Shown here: piece after piece, positions 34,015 through 42,547 of the stretch | Layout: the number at the start of each line of letters is the position of its first letter | Position numbering within the stretch: position 1 is the first letter of the stretch | Source: Pedobacter hiemivivus | Lineage (GTDB): Bacteria; Bacteroidota; Bacteroidia; Sphingobacteriales; Sphingobacteriaceae | Length of the DNA: 64,000 nucleotides | Direction of reading: 5' to 3' | Assembly: GCF_004331685.1 (NCBI RefSeq) | Contig: NZ_SJSM01000012.1 | Span: 1-64,000, forward strand | Notes under the pieces: generated by a model | Told to the model about the DNA's origin: nothing | The model's input: the letters and a program-made list of their open reading frames with translations, nothing else | Database searches by the model: none | Translations under genes and position numbers: made by a program

Positions 34015-35397
34015 ATGGCTATACAAACCGTTAATCCTTTTAGTAACGAACTTATTAAAAGTTTCAAGGAAATGTCTCCGGAAGTGGTGGCGGTCGAAAT
34101 TTCTATTGCTGATGAAACTTTTCAAAGCTGGCGTAAAACCACTTATGCAGAACGGGCAGATCTCCTACACGGTGTCGCAAAATTGATGCGGGAGCAAAGA
34201 GATCAACTATCTAAATTGATTACATTGGAGATGGGTAAATTAATCGCTCAAAGCTATGGAGAGATCGCCCTTAGCGCCGATATTATAGACTATTATGCTA
34301 CAAATGGGGAAGCCTTCCTAAGTGACCAAAAGTTGGAAACTGAATATGGTGAAGCTTATATTAAGAGCACTCCAATTGGTGTGCTACTTGGAGTTGAACC
34401 TTGGAATTTTCCTTTTTATCAGGTCGCTCGTTTTGCTGCACCTAACATTATGGCAGGTAATGTTGTGTTAGTTAAACATGCTTCGAATGTTCCGCAATGT
34501 GCATTGGCAATTCAGGAGTTGTTTGCACAGGCTGGTGCACCAAAAGGTCTATATACAAATTTATTTGTCAGCGGAAGCCTTATAGATGATGTAGTAGCTG
34601 ATCCACGGATTAAAGGCGTTTCTCTTACCGGCAGCGAAACTGCTGGTGCAAGTATTGCCGCTGCTGCAGGAAAATTTCTAAAGAAATCGGTGCTTGAACT
34701 TGGCGGTAGCGATGCCTTCATTGTTTTGGAAGATGCGGATCTGGATAAAGCGGTGGATTGGGCCGTTATAGGACGCATGAACAATACGGGCCAATGCTGT
34801 GTGGCTTCAAAAAGGATTATTGTACTGGAAGCAGTTGCTGATGAGTTTTTGGATAAGTTCAAGGCTAAACTAACTGGGTTAAAGGTTGGAGATCCAATGG
34901 ATGAGGACACAGAATTAGGCCCTTTAAGCTCAGAAGGAGCAGTTATACAGTTGATTGAACAGGTACAGCGAAGTGTGAGGGCTGGTGCAAAGGTATTGTT
35001 AGGTGGTAAACTGATTGATCGAAAAGGTGCATTTATAGAGGCTACCATATTAGGTAATGTTAAACCTGGCATGGCAGCGTATCATGAAGAATTATTCGGA
35101 CCGGTGGCTTCGTTTTACAGAGTTAAAAATGAGCAGGAGGCGATTGATCTGGCAAACGACTCATCTTTTGGTTTGGGTGGGAGTATTTTTACCAATGATA
35201 TCGAGCGTGGAAAACGCTTGGCTGAACAGATTGATACCGGTATGGTATTTATCAATCATCCGACCTGGACCCAGCCTGATCTGCCTTTTGGCGGAACTAA
35301 GGGGTCCGGCTATGGAAGGGAATTGTCCAGCCTAGGCATACAGGAATTTGTCAATAAAAAACTGATTCGGATCAGCAATTTAACAGACCCTTTTTAG
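34015..35397 (+). CDS. succinate-semialdehyde dehydrogenase-like aldehyde dehydrogenase
   Basis: 460 aa of a short-form ALDH resembling YneI/Sad and GabD-type enzymes: PIGVLLGVEPWNFPFYQV, GSETAGASIAAAAGKFL, the Glu in LELGGSDAFIVL, and the catalytic Cys in NNTGQCCVASKRII. It oxidises succinate semialdehyde or similar aldehydes with NAD(P). It differs clearly from the ALDH7 enzyme at 14.7 kb. It is monocistronic behind a perfect FNR-type palindrome, which links it to the neighbouring oxygen-sensing pair. Confidence 0.85.
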   Translation: MAIQTVNPFSNELIKSFKEMSPEVVAVEISIADETFQSWRKTTYAERADLLHGVAKLMREQRDQLSKLITLEMGKLIAQSYGEIALSADIIDYYATNGEAFLSDQKLETEYGEAYIKSTPIGVLLGVEPWNFPFYQVARFAAPNIMAGNVVLVKHASNVPQCALAIQELFAQAGAPKGLYTNLFVSGSLIDDVVADPRIKGVSLTGSETAGASIAAAAGKFLKKSVLELGGSDAFIVLEDADLDKAVDWAVIGRMNNTGQCCVASKRIIVLEAVADEFLDKFKAKLTGLKVGDPMDEDTELGPLSSEGAVIQLIEQVQRSVRAGAKVLLGGKLIDRKGAFIEATILGNVKPGMAAYHEELFGPVASFYRVKNEQEAIDLANDSSFGLGGSIFTNDIERGKRLAEQIDTGMVFINHPTWTQPDLPFGGTKGSGYGRELSSLGIQEFVNKKLIRISNLTDPF

Positions 35398-35424
35398 TCG
35401 GCCGGGGTTTTTAAATCTCTGCAG

Positions 35425-35438
35425 ATGATCTATATCAT
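35425..35438. promoter_or_regulatory. FNR-type palindrome before the hybrid kinase/Usp operon
   Basis: ATGAT-CTAT-ATCAT, a perfect 5-4-5 palindrome about 145 bases before the hybrid kinase. A near copy, ATGAT-AGCG-GTCAT, is centred 22 bases downstream (35447-35460). CATCTTTG (35483-35490), one base off TAnnTTTG, lies 55 bases from the first site centre, the same spacing as at the YceI operon. Confidence 0.6.
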
Positions 35439-35576
35439 AACAACTGATGATAGCGGTCATTAGAAAAGTAAGGATGATGCCTCATCTTTGGATAAATGGC
35501 GCGTATGCCACGCTGATGATCACGTATATAACTGATTAAACAATCGATTAACATATTTTTTTAGCACTCAAGATAT

Positions 35577-38240
35577 ATGTCATTTACAATAGATAATTTT
35601 GATCTTTCTGTTTTTTTTAAGGAGATACCTTGTGTCGTTTTTAGAATTCATGAAGATGAAGGCCGTTTTTCTTTTTCATTTGTCAGCGCTGCAATTGAAC
35701 GGGAATTGGAATTGAATCCAATTTTATTGATTAACGATATTGAAATATTGTTGGATCTCTTGTCCCAAAAGCATAGGGAATCATTTCTAAGTTCATTGGA
35801 AAGCGCAGTACGTCGGTCAATCCCCTGGAAATGGGAAGGCTATTTTAATTTACCTTCAGGTAAGAAAAAATGGATACAAGGTTTGGGCGAAATAAGCCGT
35901 TCAAGTAAAACTACTATTGATTGTTTTTTTAAGGATATTACGGCAGAGAAGCGCATCTTCGATATGTTTACTGAAACGAGTAAACTCACTAAAACGGGCT
36001 CCTGGGAGTTGGATTTACTTACGAATCACCTTTTGTGGTCCGATGAGGTATATGCAATCCATGAGGTTGAACCGAAAATAGTACCGGAGTTAGATCATGC
36101 ACTTAGTTTCTATTCTGCTGAAGGCAGGGAAATGATCATCAATTTAATCGGAAAGGCGGTAAAAAGTGGAGAGTCCTGGGATGTTGAAGTTTCTTTTGTT
36201 ACCGCCAGAGGTAATGACAGGTGGGTTCGGACATCAGGGAAAGCTGTTTTCGAAAATGGAATTGCAGTTAAACTGCATGGGATAATTCAGGATATCACAG
36301 AAAAGCGTCTTTCTGAAGAAATCTTCAGTGTGATCTTTAAATATTCAACTGATGCTCATTTTTTGTTTGGAACAAAAGGGATAATTGACTGTAACGATGC
36401 GGCTATTGCGATGTTGAACTGTAGCAATAAAGCGGAATTACTCGCTTGTCATCCGGCAGATTTTTCTCCTAAGTATCAGCCAGATGGTAGGCTTTCGAGT
36501 GAAAAGTCTTTGGAAATGGACAACCTGGCCTACAAAAATGGCTATCATCAATTTGAATGGCTGCATAAGCGGATTAACGGAGAGACTTTTACAGTACTGG
36601 TAACATTAAAACCTGTGAACATAAATAGTAAAACTGTACTGTTAACAGTATGGCACGATATTACAGAACAGAAATACCGGACAGAATTAATCAAGCTCAA
36701 CCAGATATTACTTTCCGAGACCCAGGAATTGACACATAGCGGGAGCTGGGAAGCTGATCTGGTTACGGGCAAGAACTATTGGTCTGATGAAGCCTTCCGT
36801 ATTTTTGGATTGATTCCAGAAAAGGAAGGACCAAATACCCTGAGTTTTGGAAGAATGATCCATCCTGATGATAAGGAAACTTATAAGAGGGTAGTTCAAA
36901 ATACAATTGATGATCGAGTGATGTCTGATTTTAATTTGCGTATCATTTTATCTGACGGACAAATCAGGTATATCCGTGCCATAGGTAAGCCGCTTATTAA
37001 TGAATCTGGAGAAGTGACTAAACTGTACGGTGCTATAGTCGACATAACAGCCCAGAAAAATGCAGAGAATGAGTTGATTATGGCAAAAGATCTCGCTGAA
37101 CAAGCTGCTACTGCAAAATCCCAATTCCTGGCTACCATGAGTCACGAAATCAGGACCCCTATGAATGCGGTAATTGGTTTTACCAATTTGCTTTTGTTGA
37201 AAGATCCCAATCCTGAGCAACTGGAATACTTGAAAGTATTAAAATTTTCAGGCGACAATTTATTGGTATTAATCAACGATATCCTTGATTTTAGCAAAAT
37301 GGAAGAAGGTAGGGTAACCTTTGAGATGATTGATTTCAGTATACCGGAATTGCTGAAAAATATCCGCCTCTCTTTATTGGAAAAAGCTAAGGAGAAAGGG
37401 CTGGAGTTGAAGCTGTCCATAGACGAGGAGTTATCAGAGGCCGTTATGGGCGATCCTGTTCGTCTGGGACAAATCTTAACTAATCTGATCAACAACGCGA
37501 TTAAATTTACATCTAAAGGCAAGGTCAGCATTTCTGCTTTTTTTGTTAGCAGAAACAAGGTTCAAACCATCATTGATTTTGAGGTGACGGATACTGGTAT
37601 TGGTATACCGAAAGATAAAATGGAATTCATCTTTGAAAGATTTACACAGGCAAATGCGGATACCAACAGGAAATATGGTGGAACCGGCCTGGGACTAGCT
37701 ATTACAAAGAGACTTGTTGAGCTACAGGGCGGGAATATACAGGTAGAGAGTACGCCTGAGGTTGGTTCCAGTTTTAAATTCGGTTTGAGCTTTAGAAATG
37801 GTAGTAATGAGTCAATTATTGCGGGGGAATCAATTCCGGTAAAAGCTTTGAAAAATTTAAAGGGAATTAAAGTACTGATGGCCGAGGACAATGAAATTAA
37901 TGTAATTTTAGTAAAGCAGTTTATGAAATTCTGGCAGGTAGAATGTGATGTGGTAGGAAATGGTTTGCTTGCCTTACAACAGGTACAACTAAGGGATTAT
38001 GATATGGTCTTTATGGATCTGCAGATGCCCATTATGGATGGATACCAGTCTGCAACAGCCATCAGAGCCTTGTCCGGAGACAAATTTAAGAGGCTACCAA
38101 TAATAGCGCTGACTGCTTCAGCCATGTTGGATGTTCAATACAAAGCATTTGATTCGGGTATGAATGATTACATCAGCAAGCCATTCAAGCCCGAAGAACT
38201 TTACCATAAGATAGAAATTTACGGCTATGAACCGAAATAA
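35577..38240 (+). CDS. PAS-rich hybrid histidine kinase with receiver
   Basis: The 887-aa cytoplasmic protein has three or four PAS/PAC repeats (residues 1-490; each ends with a DIT-x-K/Q segment), HisKA with His near 523 in ATMSHEIRTPMNAVIGF, a HATPase (NLINNAIKFTSKG, DTGIGIP, GGTGLGLAITKRL), and a C-terminal receiver (about 765-880; phospho-acceptor Asp near 812 in VFMDLQMPIMDG). Without a membrane helix it senses internal cues. It has no DNA-binding domain, so it must pass phosphate on or bind partners. The Usp gene follows after 39 bases and is likely co-transcribed behind the FNR-type sites. Confidence 0.9.
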   Translation: MSFTIDNFDLSVFFKEIPCVVFRIHEDEGRFSFSFVSAAIERELELNPILLINDIEILLDLLSQKHRESFLSSLESAVRRSIPWKWEGYFNLPSGKKKWIQGLGEISRSSKTTIDCFFKDITAEKRIFDMFTETSKLTKTGSWELDLLTNHLLWSDEVYAIHEVEPKIVPELDHALSFYSAEGREMIINLIGKAVKSGESWDVEVSFVTARGNDRWVRTSGKAVFENGIAVKLHGIIQDITEKRLSEEIFSVIFKYSTDAHFLFGTKGIIDCNDAAIAMLNCSNKAELLACHPADFSPKYQPDGRLSSEKSLEMDNLAYKNGYHQFEWLHKRINGETFTVLVTLKPVNINSKTVLLTVWHDITEQKYRTELIKLNQILLSETQELTHSGSWEADLVTGKNYWSDEAFRIFGLIPEKEGPNTLSFGRMIHPDDKETYKRVVQNTIDDRVMSDFNLRIILSDGQIRYIRAIGKPLINESGEVTKLYGAIVDITAQKNAENELIMAKDLAEQAATAKSQFLATMSHEIRTPMNAVIGFTNLLLLKDPNPEQLEYLKVLKFSGDNLLVLINDILDFSKMEEGRVTFEMIDFSIPELLKNIRLSLLEKAKEKGLELKLSIDEELSEAVMGDPVRLGQILTNLINNAIKFTSKGKVSISAFFVSRNKVQTIIDFEVTDTGIGIPKDKMEFIFERFTQANADTNRKYGGTGLGLAITKRLVELQGGNIQVESTPEVGSSFKFGLSFRNGSNESIIAGESIPVKALKNLKGIKVLMAEDNEINVILVKQFMKFWQVECDVVGNGLLALQQVQLRDYDMVFMDLQMPIMDGYQSATAIRALSGDKFKRLPIIALTASAMLDVQYKAFDSGMNDYISKPFKPEELYHKIEIYGYEPK

Positions 38241-38279
38241 CTAACAGATAAACCAGTTGAAACTCCTATTCCTGAACTT

Positions 38280-39167
38280 ATGAAAACACTACTTTTATTA
38301 ACCGATTTTTCAACTGCTGGAAACCATTCGGCTGAATATGGCTATAACCTTGCAAAAGTTTTGAATGCCAATGTTATTCTATGCAATGCTGTTACTATTC
38401 CCGCCCAGCTTTCTGAAGTTGGCGACATAGATTGGCCATTGATTGGATACGATGGCGTTATTGACGATAGTGATGAGGAGCTCAAAAAGTTAAAGAAACA
38501 TTTTGAACATACAGATCGCAGCTCAGGCTTTCACCCACAGATCAGCACCTTCAACCAAACAGGAAGGCTGGCAGATGTGGTGGAAAATGTAATGCAGGGT
38601 TGCAATGCAGACATGGTCGTAATGGGTACTCACAGAAAAGGGATTGCTCATTTTTTGTTGGACAATAATTGTAGAAATATGATTAATGCAACCTCCTGCC
38701 CATTGCTCCTGATTCCTCCGCACGCAGTTTTTCGTGACTTTGGTAAAATAGCTTTCGCTACAAATTTTGAATATCCACAGCAAGATTTTGAGGACATTTA
38801 TAAGCTAATACGGATAGCCAATATATTTCGTTCGGATATTTTGGTAACCCATATACATGCAGCGCATCCTCAAAGTGTAGACCATCAACATATAGTAGAT
38901 GAACTGCTTACCGGTATATTTAATAAAGCAAATTATCCAAATATTTTCTATAAATCTGTTGAAAATGAAGATATCGGGACGGGACTGAATTTGTTTTGTG
39001 AAGACCAGCAGATTGGTTTATTGGTCATGGTCCATCGGCCGCATGATTTTTTTGATATTATTTTGAAAGGTAGTCATACACAACAAATGGCGGCAAATAT
39101 TACCATTCCATTACTTGTTTTACCAGACGGCAACAAATCACCAGCTTGCAAGGCTAGTACTACTTGA
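38280..39167 (+). CDS. universal stress protein, two Usp domains
   Basis: The 295-aa protein has two Usp repeats. The first (about 1-145) opens with TLLLLTDFSTAGNHSAEYGY and contains VMGTHRKGIAHFLLDN, the G-2x-G-9x-G(S/T)-like region in degenerate form. The second starts near IAFATNFEYPQQD. Usp proteins bind ATP or AMP and build up under growth arrest and low oxygen. It lies in the hybrid-kinase operon. The last residues (GNKSPACKASTT) run into sequence that matches a BON-gene start on the other strand, so the natural C-terminus may have been altered by a deletion. Confidence 0.85.
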   Translation: MKTLLLLTDFSTAGNHSAEYGYNLAKVLNANVILCNAVTIPAQLSEVGDIDWPLIGYDGVIDDSDEELKKLKKHFEHTDRSSGFHPQISTFNQTGRLADVVENVMQGCNADMVVMGTHRKGIAHFLLDNNCRNMINATSCPLLLIPPHAVFRDFGKIAFATNFEYPQQDFEDIYKLIRIANIFRSDILVTHIHAAHPQSVDHQHIVDELLTGIFNKANYPNIFYKSVENEDIGTGLNLFCEDQQIGLLVMVHRPHDFFDIILKGSHTQQMAANITIPLLVLPDGNKSPACKASTT

Positions 39168-39193
39168 TCTCTAAGTTCTTCATCAGTTTTCAT
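39139..39193 (-). pseudogene. start of a BON-domain protein, truncated
   Basis: From ATG 39193 the minus strand reads MKTDEELRDQVVLALQAG, a close match to the beginning of OsmY-like BON proteins (MKTDxxLrxDVxxEL). Homology ends after about 17 codons, where the frame enters the antisense of the Usp gene. BON genes usually sit next to Usp genes in Bacteroidota, so this is most likely a deletion scar. Confidence 0.4.
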
Positions 39194-39221
39194 GGGAATG
39201 GTGATTTTGGTAGGATTATTT

Positions 39222-40010
39222 TCAGATGCCGGAAAATTCAGTTTTATTAAGCTCAACAGATTTGATACTACCTTTAAAGTATTCGTAGTCGCCATTGTCT
39301 GTATGCCAGGTTGCGCTAAACTTAGTTGGGAATCTGATCCCCTTTTTTAAGATATAATCATTAGCCGTTGCCGTCCATGGGGTCTTTTGATATTTGTTGT
39401 TTTTTTTTGCCCGATACCTATCCTGTGTTGTAAATTGTGTGCAGTCACCATGCTCGTTGAAATGAAAAATACCACTTGCCGAAATGCCATTATGATGGAT
39501 GATTCCTTTTATATTTGAAGGATCAATAACTTCCCAGGTGATGTATTTTTGCAAGGCATAATGTGGGATAATCATGGTTTCGGCGAGAATAGTCACCAGC
39601 TCGGCAGCATCCATTTCTTTTCCTTTTGCATTACTTATAGGAATCATTTTTAGTAGCTTAACCAGCATTTGTCCTTGTGCGTCTTTATAAATATCAACGG
39701 CCTCTAATGGAAATAAACCATACCATTTGATACTCATGTATACTAACCTTACAGGTTCGCTTAGAAAATTCAGCTGGTAACAGCGCATAGAACTCCAATT
39801 TGCCTGGGGGCTGAGCCTAAGTGCGGTGTCGTTCCATTTAATGTGGGCACATTCAATCTTTTCCTGCCCTGTATAGCCACAACGATGGAAAAATTTTTGC
39901 AGCAATTCCGGTAAAGTATTAAAATCGTTTGAAAGGGCAGGGGCTGCATATGCAGAATATTGACCTGCTGAATTGACTGCTTTTAAAAATGTGTGCCTAA
40001 GGTTTTCCAT
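39222..40010 (-). CDS. DUF6544-like protein
   Basis: The 262-aa protein reads LPELLQKFFHRCGYTGQEKI, QANWSSMRCYQLNF, FPLEAVDIYKDAQGQMLVKL, then DRYRAKKNNKYQKTPW and a final region ending GDYEYFKGSIKSVE. This follows the pattern of DUF6544/DUF6920 proteins, often annotated next to stress genes, with no known function. No signal peptide. It starts 20 bases after the upstream Usp gene on the minus strand, so the two form an operon. Confidence 0.6.
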   Translation of the reverse strand: MENLRHTFLKAVNSAGQYSAYAAPALSNDFNTLPELLQKFFHRCGYTGQEKIECAHIKWNDTALRLSPQANWSSMRCYQLNFLSEPVRLVYMSIKWYGLFPLEAVDIYKDAQGQMLVKLLKMIPISNAKGKEMDAAELVTILAETMIIPHYALQKYITWEVIDPSNIKGIIHHNGISASGIFHFNEHGDCTQFTTQDRYRAKKNNKYQKTPWTATANDYILKKGIRFPTKFSATWHTDNGDYEYFKGSIKSVELNKTEFSGI

Positions 40011-40030
40011 TGGAAACAGTTTTTTATGGT

Positions 40031-40519
40031 TTAAAGTCTAAGAAAATCCATTTCGGGGACGATGACTACAGGACATCTGGCTTTCTTTACCACTTCTTTG
40101 ATTTCTGTTCCAAAAAGAAAGTCATCGTTATTCCTTGCTTTAAATCCGCTCATAACCAGCATGAAAATATTCTTCTTTTCTTCAATAATGCTACATACAT
40201 TTTCCGCTATACCACCACCTTCGCTCAAATAGTCAATTTCAGGTTTGAAATTAGTGGTAGATGTTTTGATACTGTTATTTAAACGATTCATCTCTTTTTC
40301 CAAGTTTGATTTACTAGTTTGTGCCAATGATTGGTAATCATTGATCTGCAGGGACTCAAGTTCTGAGACAGAAATATAGTAGGAGTGAAACAACAATATA
40401 TTTGTCTTTAATTGTACCGCTAAAAATAAGGCGTAGTCTGCTGCATTTAATGCGCTTTTTGTAAAGTCAGTGAGTACAATAACTGTTTTTGTATGATCTA
40501 AATCTTTCGCAGTTTTCAT
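40031..40519 (-). CDS. universal stress protein, single domain
   Basis: The 162-aa protein opens with KTVIVLTDFTKSALNAADYA and contains VMSGFKARNNDDFLFGTEI followed by CPVVIVPE, a single Usp fold. The glycine-rich ATP loop is only partly kept. It heads a two-gene minus-strand operon with the DUF6544-like gene. An FNR-type near-palindrome (TTGAT-GGCT-ATCAG) lies 112 bases upstream, so it may belong to the same low-oxygen regulon as the Usp at 38280. Confidence 0.85.
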   Translation of the reverse strand: MKTAKDLDHTKTVIVLTDFTKSALNAADYALFLAVQLKTNILLFHSYYISVSELESLQINDYQSLAQTSKSNLEKEMNRLNNSIKTSTTNFKPEIDYLSEGGGIAENVCSIIEEKKNIFMLVMSGFKARNNDDFLFGTEIKEVVKKARCPVVIVPEMDFLRL

Positions 40520-40630
40520 GGGATACTTAATTTAGTTAAGATGCATGGGGTTTCACAGTAATGAATTGTAGATCAGCAGCCACGGTTTTAGATTTATATA
40601 CAAAGATTCTGGTAATATTTTGTTATAACC

Positions 40631-40644
40631 TTGATGGCTATCAG
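40631..40644. promoter_or_regulatory. FNR-type near-palindrome before the second Usp operon
   Basis: TTGAT-GGCT-ATCAG, one base from the classical TTGAT-N4-ATCAA FNR/FixK box. A further imperfect dyad (GATGATG-TT-CGTCATC) lies at 40652-40667. Confidence 0.5.
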
Positions 40645-40699
40645 GCTTTTGGATGATGTTCGTCATCAAGACAGTGAAAATAATTAATCCATAAACTAT

Positions 40700-41986
40700 T
40701 TATTGAATTTTATCTAAAACGATAAATACCTCTGAACCTGCTCTTGCTGCAATGCTGTTATAGCATTTTTCCATTGTCTTAATGTCAAAATAAGGGCTGA
40801 AAATAGCTTTGTACTCAGGACTGGAGCCACCAAATGGAGGACCTTCTCTGTCAAATATTTTATCAAAAAGTAACCCGATTATTTTTCCTTTTTCATGGAG
40901 TAATGATGCTGTTTTTTTGGCATAGTTTTTTCTTTTGTCTGGTAGAATCGCACAAAAGAATGTTTGCTCGATGATGAGATCGTATTGTCCTTTATGCTGA
41001 AAAAAATCTTCAGCCAATACCTTTACTTGTGAATTGTGCTCAAATTTATGACGTATTTTTTTAACAGCTTCCGGTGATATATCAATCAAAGTAATGTTCG
41101 TGAATCCATTTTCTACTAAGTATTCCGCTTCATATGCATTGCCACAACCAGGTATTAATATAGAAGCATTCTTATTGGGATATTGGTCCAGATATTGGCA
41201 AATGGCAGGTGAAGCATGACCAATATCCCAGCCAATTGTATTGCTTTGCCATTTAGCATCCCAATATTGTTTGCCGGATAGTTTATCTTGGGATTGTTCA
41301 GGATCCTGTTCTGTTGATATGCCCATTGTGTTTAAATCTAATATTTCAATAACATGGTTACCAAGGTAAATACTGTTGCTTAAACTTCTTCTATCATCTG
41401 CAATAAAAGACATATAGACCTGAAGTTGCAAGCCTTTTACTTCTGCAGGCAATTCTAAAAAATCTGTCCCTTCTGTCATGCGTGCGCCAGAAAATAGGTA
41501 ATATGATTTTCCTGTTTCTTGGGCATAAACCAACAACATTACCCGTGCGCCTCTGTCGCTCCAGTTTAATGAGGTGTTGTAGCTCCAGTTAAAACGAACA
41601 CCATTGCCTTCAGCCATTGCTTCTGGATTTAAAGGCAGCTCGATGGTTCCTTGAGTTAAACGTGCTGCAGCGTAGTTAATGCTGATGTCGGGATATTCGC
41701 CTTGAACTGCATGTAGTAGTTGGTAGGATTTAGCTGCATTGTTGGGCGAAATGGGTTTGCCCTGGGCAGCTTCTTCAAAGCCTATTCGAACATAATCCGT
41801 CATACTGTTGACGAAATTATTCACTACTTCCATTCTCTTTCTTTGGATTTTTTCTCTTGGGGTTGGGGGAGTGGTACGCTTTCTTTTCTTTGTCCTAACA
41901 TAAGCGATTCCATATCTTACATAACCCTCTACTGGACCGAGATTACCATTAAAGCCGCCCAAAATACCATTCTCAATTCTTGCCAT
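40700..41986 (-). CDS. DUF6266 protein fused to a TPMT-type methyltransferase
   Basis: The 428-aa protein joins two families. Residues 1-213 are a full DUF6266 protein (MARIENGILGGFNGNLG; GYVRYGIAYVRTKKRKR; LLVYAQETGKSYYLFSGA; SNSIYLGNHVIEI), a Bacteroidota family of unknown role normally of about this length and alone. Residues about 237-428 are a thiopurine-methyltransferase-like enzyme (YWDAKWQSNTIGWDIGHASP; SILIPGCGNAYEAEYL for SAM; IIEQTFFCAILP; FGGSSPEYKAIF), normally a separate protein. The 23-residue linker has no stop, so the reading frame is continuous. It could be a natural fusion or a deletion joining neighbours. The methyltransferase probably acts on thiols, selenium/tellurium or halides. 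Confidence 0.8.
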   Translation of the reverse strand: MARIENGILGGFNGNLGPVEGYVRYGIAYVRTKKRKRTTPPTPREKIQRKRMEVVNNFVNSMTDYVRIGFEEAAQGKPISPNNAAKSYQLLHAVQGEYPDISINYAAARLTQGTIELPLNPEAMAEGNGVRFNWSYNTSLNWSDRGARVMLLVYAQETGKSYYLFSGARMTEGTDFLELPAEVKGLQLQVYMSFIADDRRSLSNSIYLGNHVIEILDLNTMGISTEQDPEQSQDKLSGKQYWDAKWQSNTIGWDIGHASPAICQYLDQYPNKNASILIPGCGNAYEAEYLVENGFTNITLIDISPEAVKKIRHKFEHNSQVKVLAEDFFQHKGQYDLIIEQTFFCAILPDKRKNYAKKTASLLHEKGKIIGLLFDKIFDREGPPFGGSSPEYKAIFSPYFDIKTMEKCYNSIAARAGSEVFIVLDKIQ

Positions 41987-42094
41987 AGTTTTTTGTTTTT
42001 TCTAAAAGTATGCACTAAGCTATTGATTGTCAATTCGCATGCTTTTGACTGACTGCACTTTAAGGCAATTTAATTCACTATATATTAAGGGATG

Positions 42095-42178
42095 TTACTC
42101 GGACACTACTCGGCTCCAGCCGGGCAGTGTCCGAGTAATGTCCGGGTAAATGCCGGGTATAGGCCGGGTTTACAGGGT
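42095..42178. repeat. hairpin plus short G/C-rich direct repeats
   Basis: Perfect 13-bp arms (TTACTCGGACACT at 42095-42107, AGTGTCCGAGTAA at 42126-42138) enclose an inner dyad CGGCT-CC-AGCCG. Three more degenerate copies of the arm unit follow to 42178 (GTCCGGGTAAAT, GCCGGGTATAG, GCCGGGTTTAC). It is upstream of the DUF6266 fusion and far more G+C-rich than its surroundings. Confidence 0.7.
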
Positions 42179-42243
42179 TAACTGAAAAGAAACTTTTGAG
42201 CTGAAATCCTTAGTTGTAACATTCTTGTTGTGAAACAAAAAGA

Positions 42244-42438
42244 ATGTTTTTTTTAACAAATGTTAACTTTTTTGATTGGTTGATTTTTTTGTTTTTTGTA
42301 AATCACCCTAATGTATTGGCTTTAATCACTTTTAATGATGTGTTGCTGACCATTCATCCCGACGATATTGATTTTGTTGCTAATGCAGAAGTATTTATTG
42401 GCAAGTTTTTCTCTGAGCGGATTACCCGGGAAAAATAA
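42244..42438 (+). pseudogene. fragment of a PAS-containing LuxR-type regulator
   Basis: The 64-codon frame ends TFNDVLLTIHPDDIDFVANA then EVFIGKFFSERITREK. This resembles the middle of Bacteroidota PAS-LuxR proteins (xxLHPDDxxFVxxAExxxxxxFxxxI). The N-terminal 30 residues are low-complexity and not homologous, and the PAS core and HTH that should follow are absent. Probably a relic. Confidence 0.3.
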
Positions 42439-42547
42439 CTGAGTTATAAAATGAATTATAGTTTCAGGAGCAGGATGAAAAATGGGGAATATGCATTACT
42501 GAATCATCAGGCGTTTTTTTTATAAAATATGATATGAGGTCATGTAT

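Noticed and set aside
34512-35072. 186-codon minus-strand frame
   Set aside because: Ser/Pro/Leu-rich antisense of the aldehyde dehydrogenase gene; no homology seen.
42095-42178. CRISPR array
   Set aside because: Repeat units are about 11 bases, degenerate and without spacers; better described as a hairpin/REP-like cluster.
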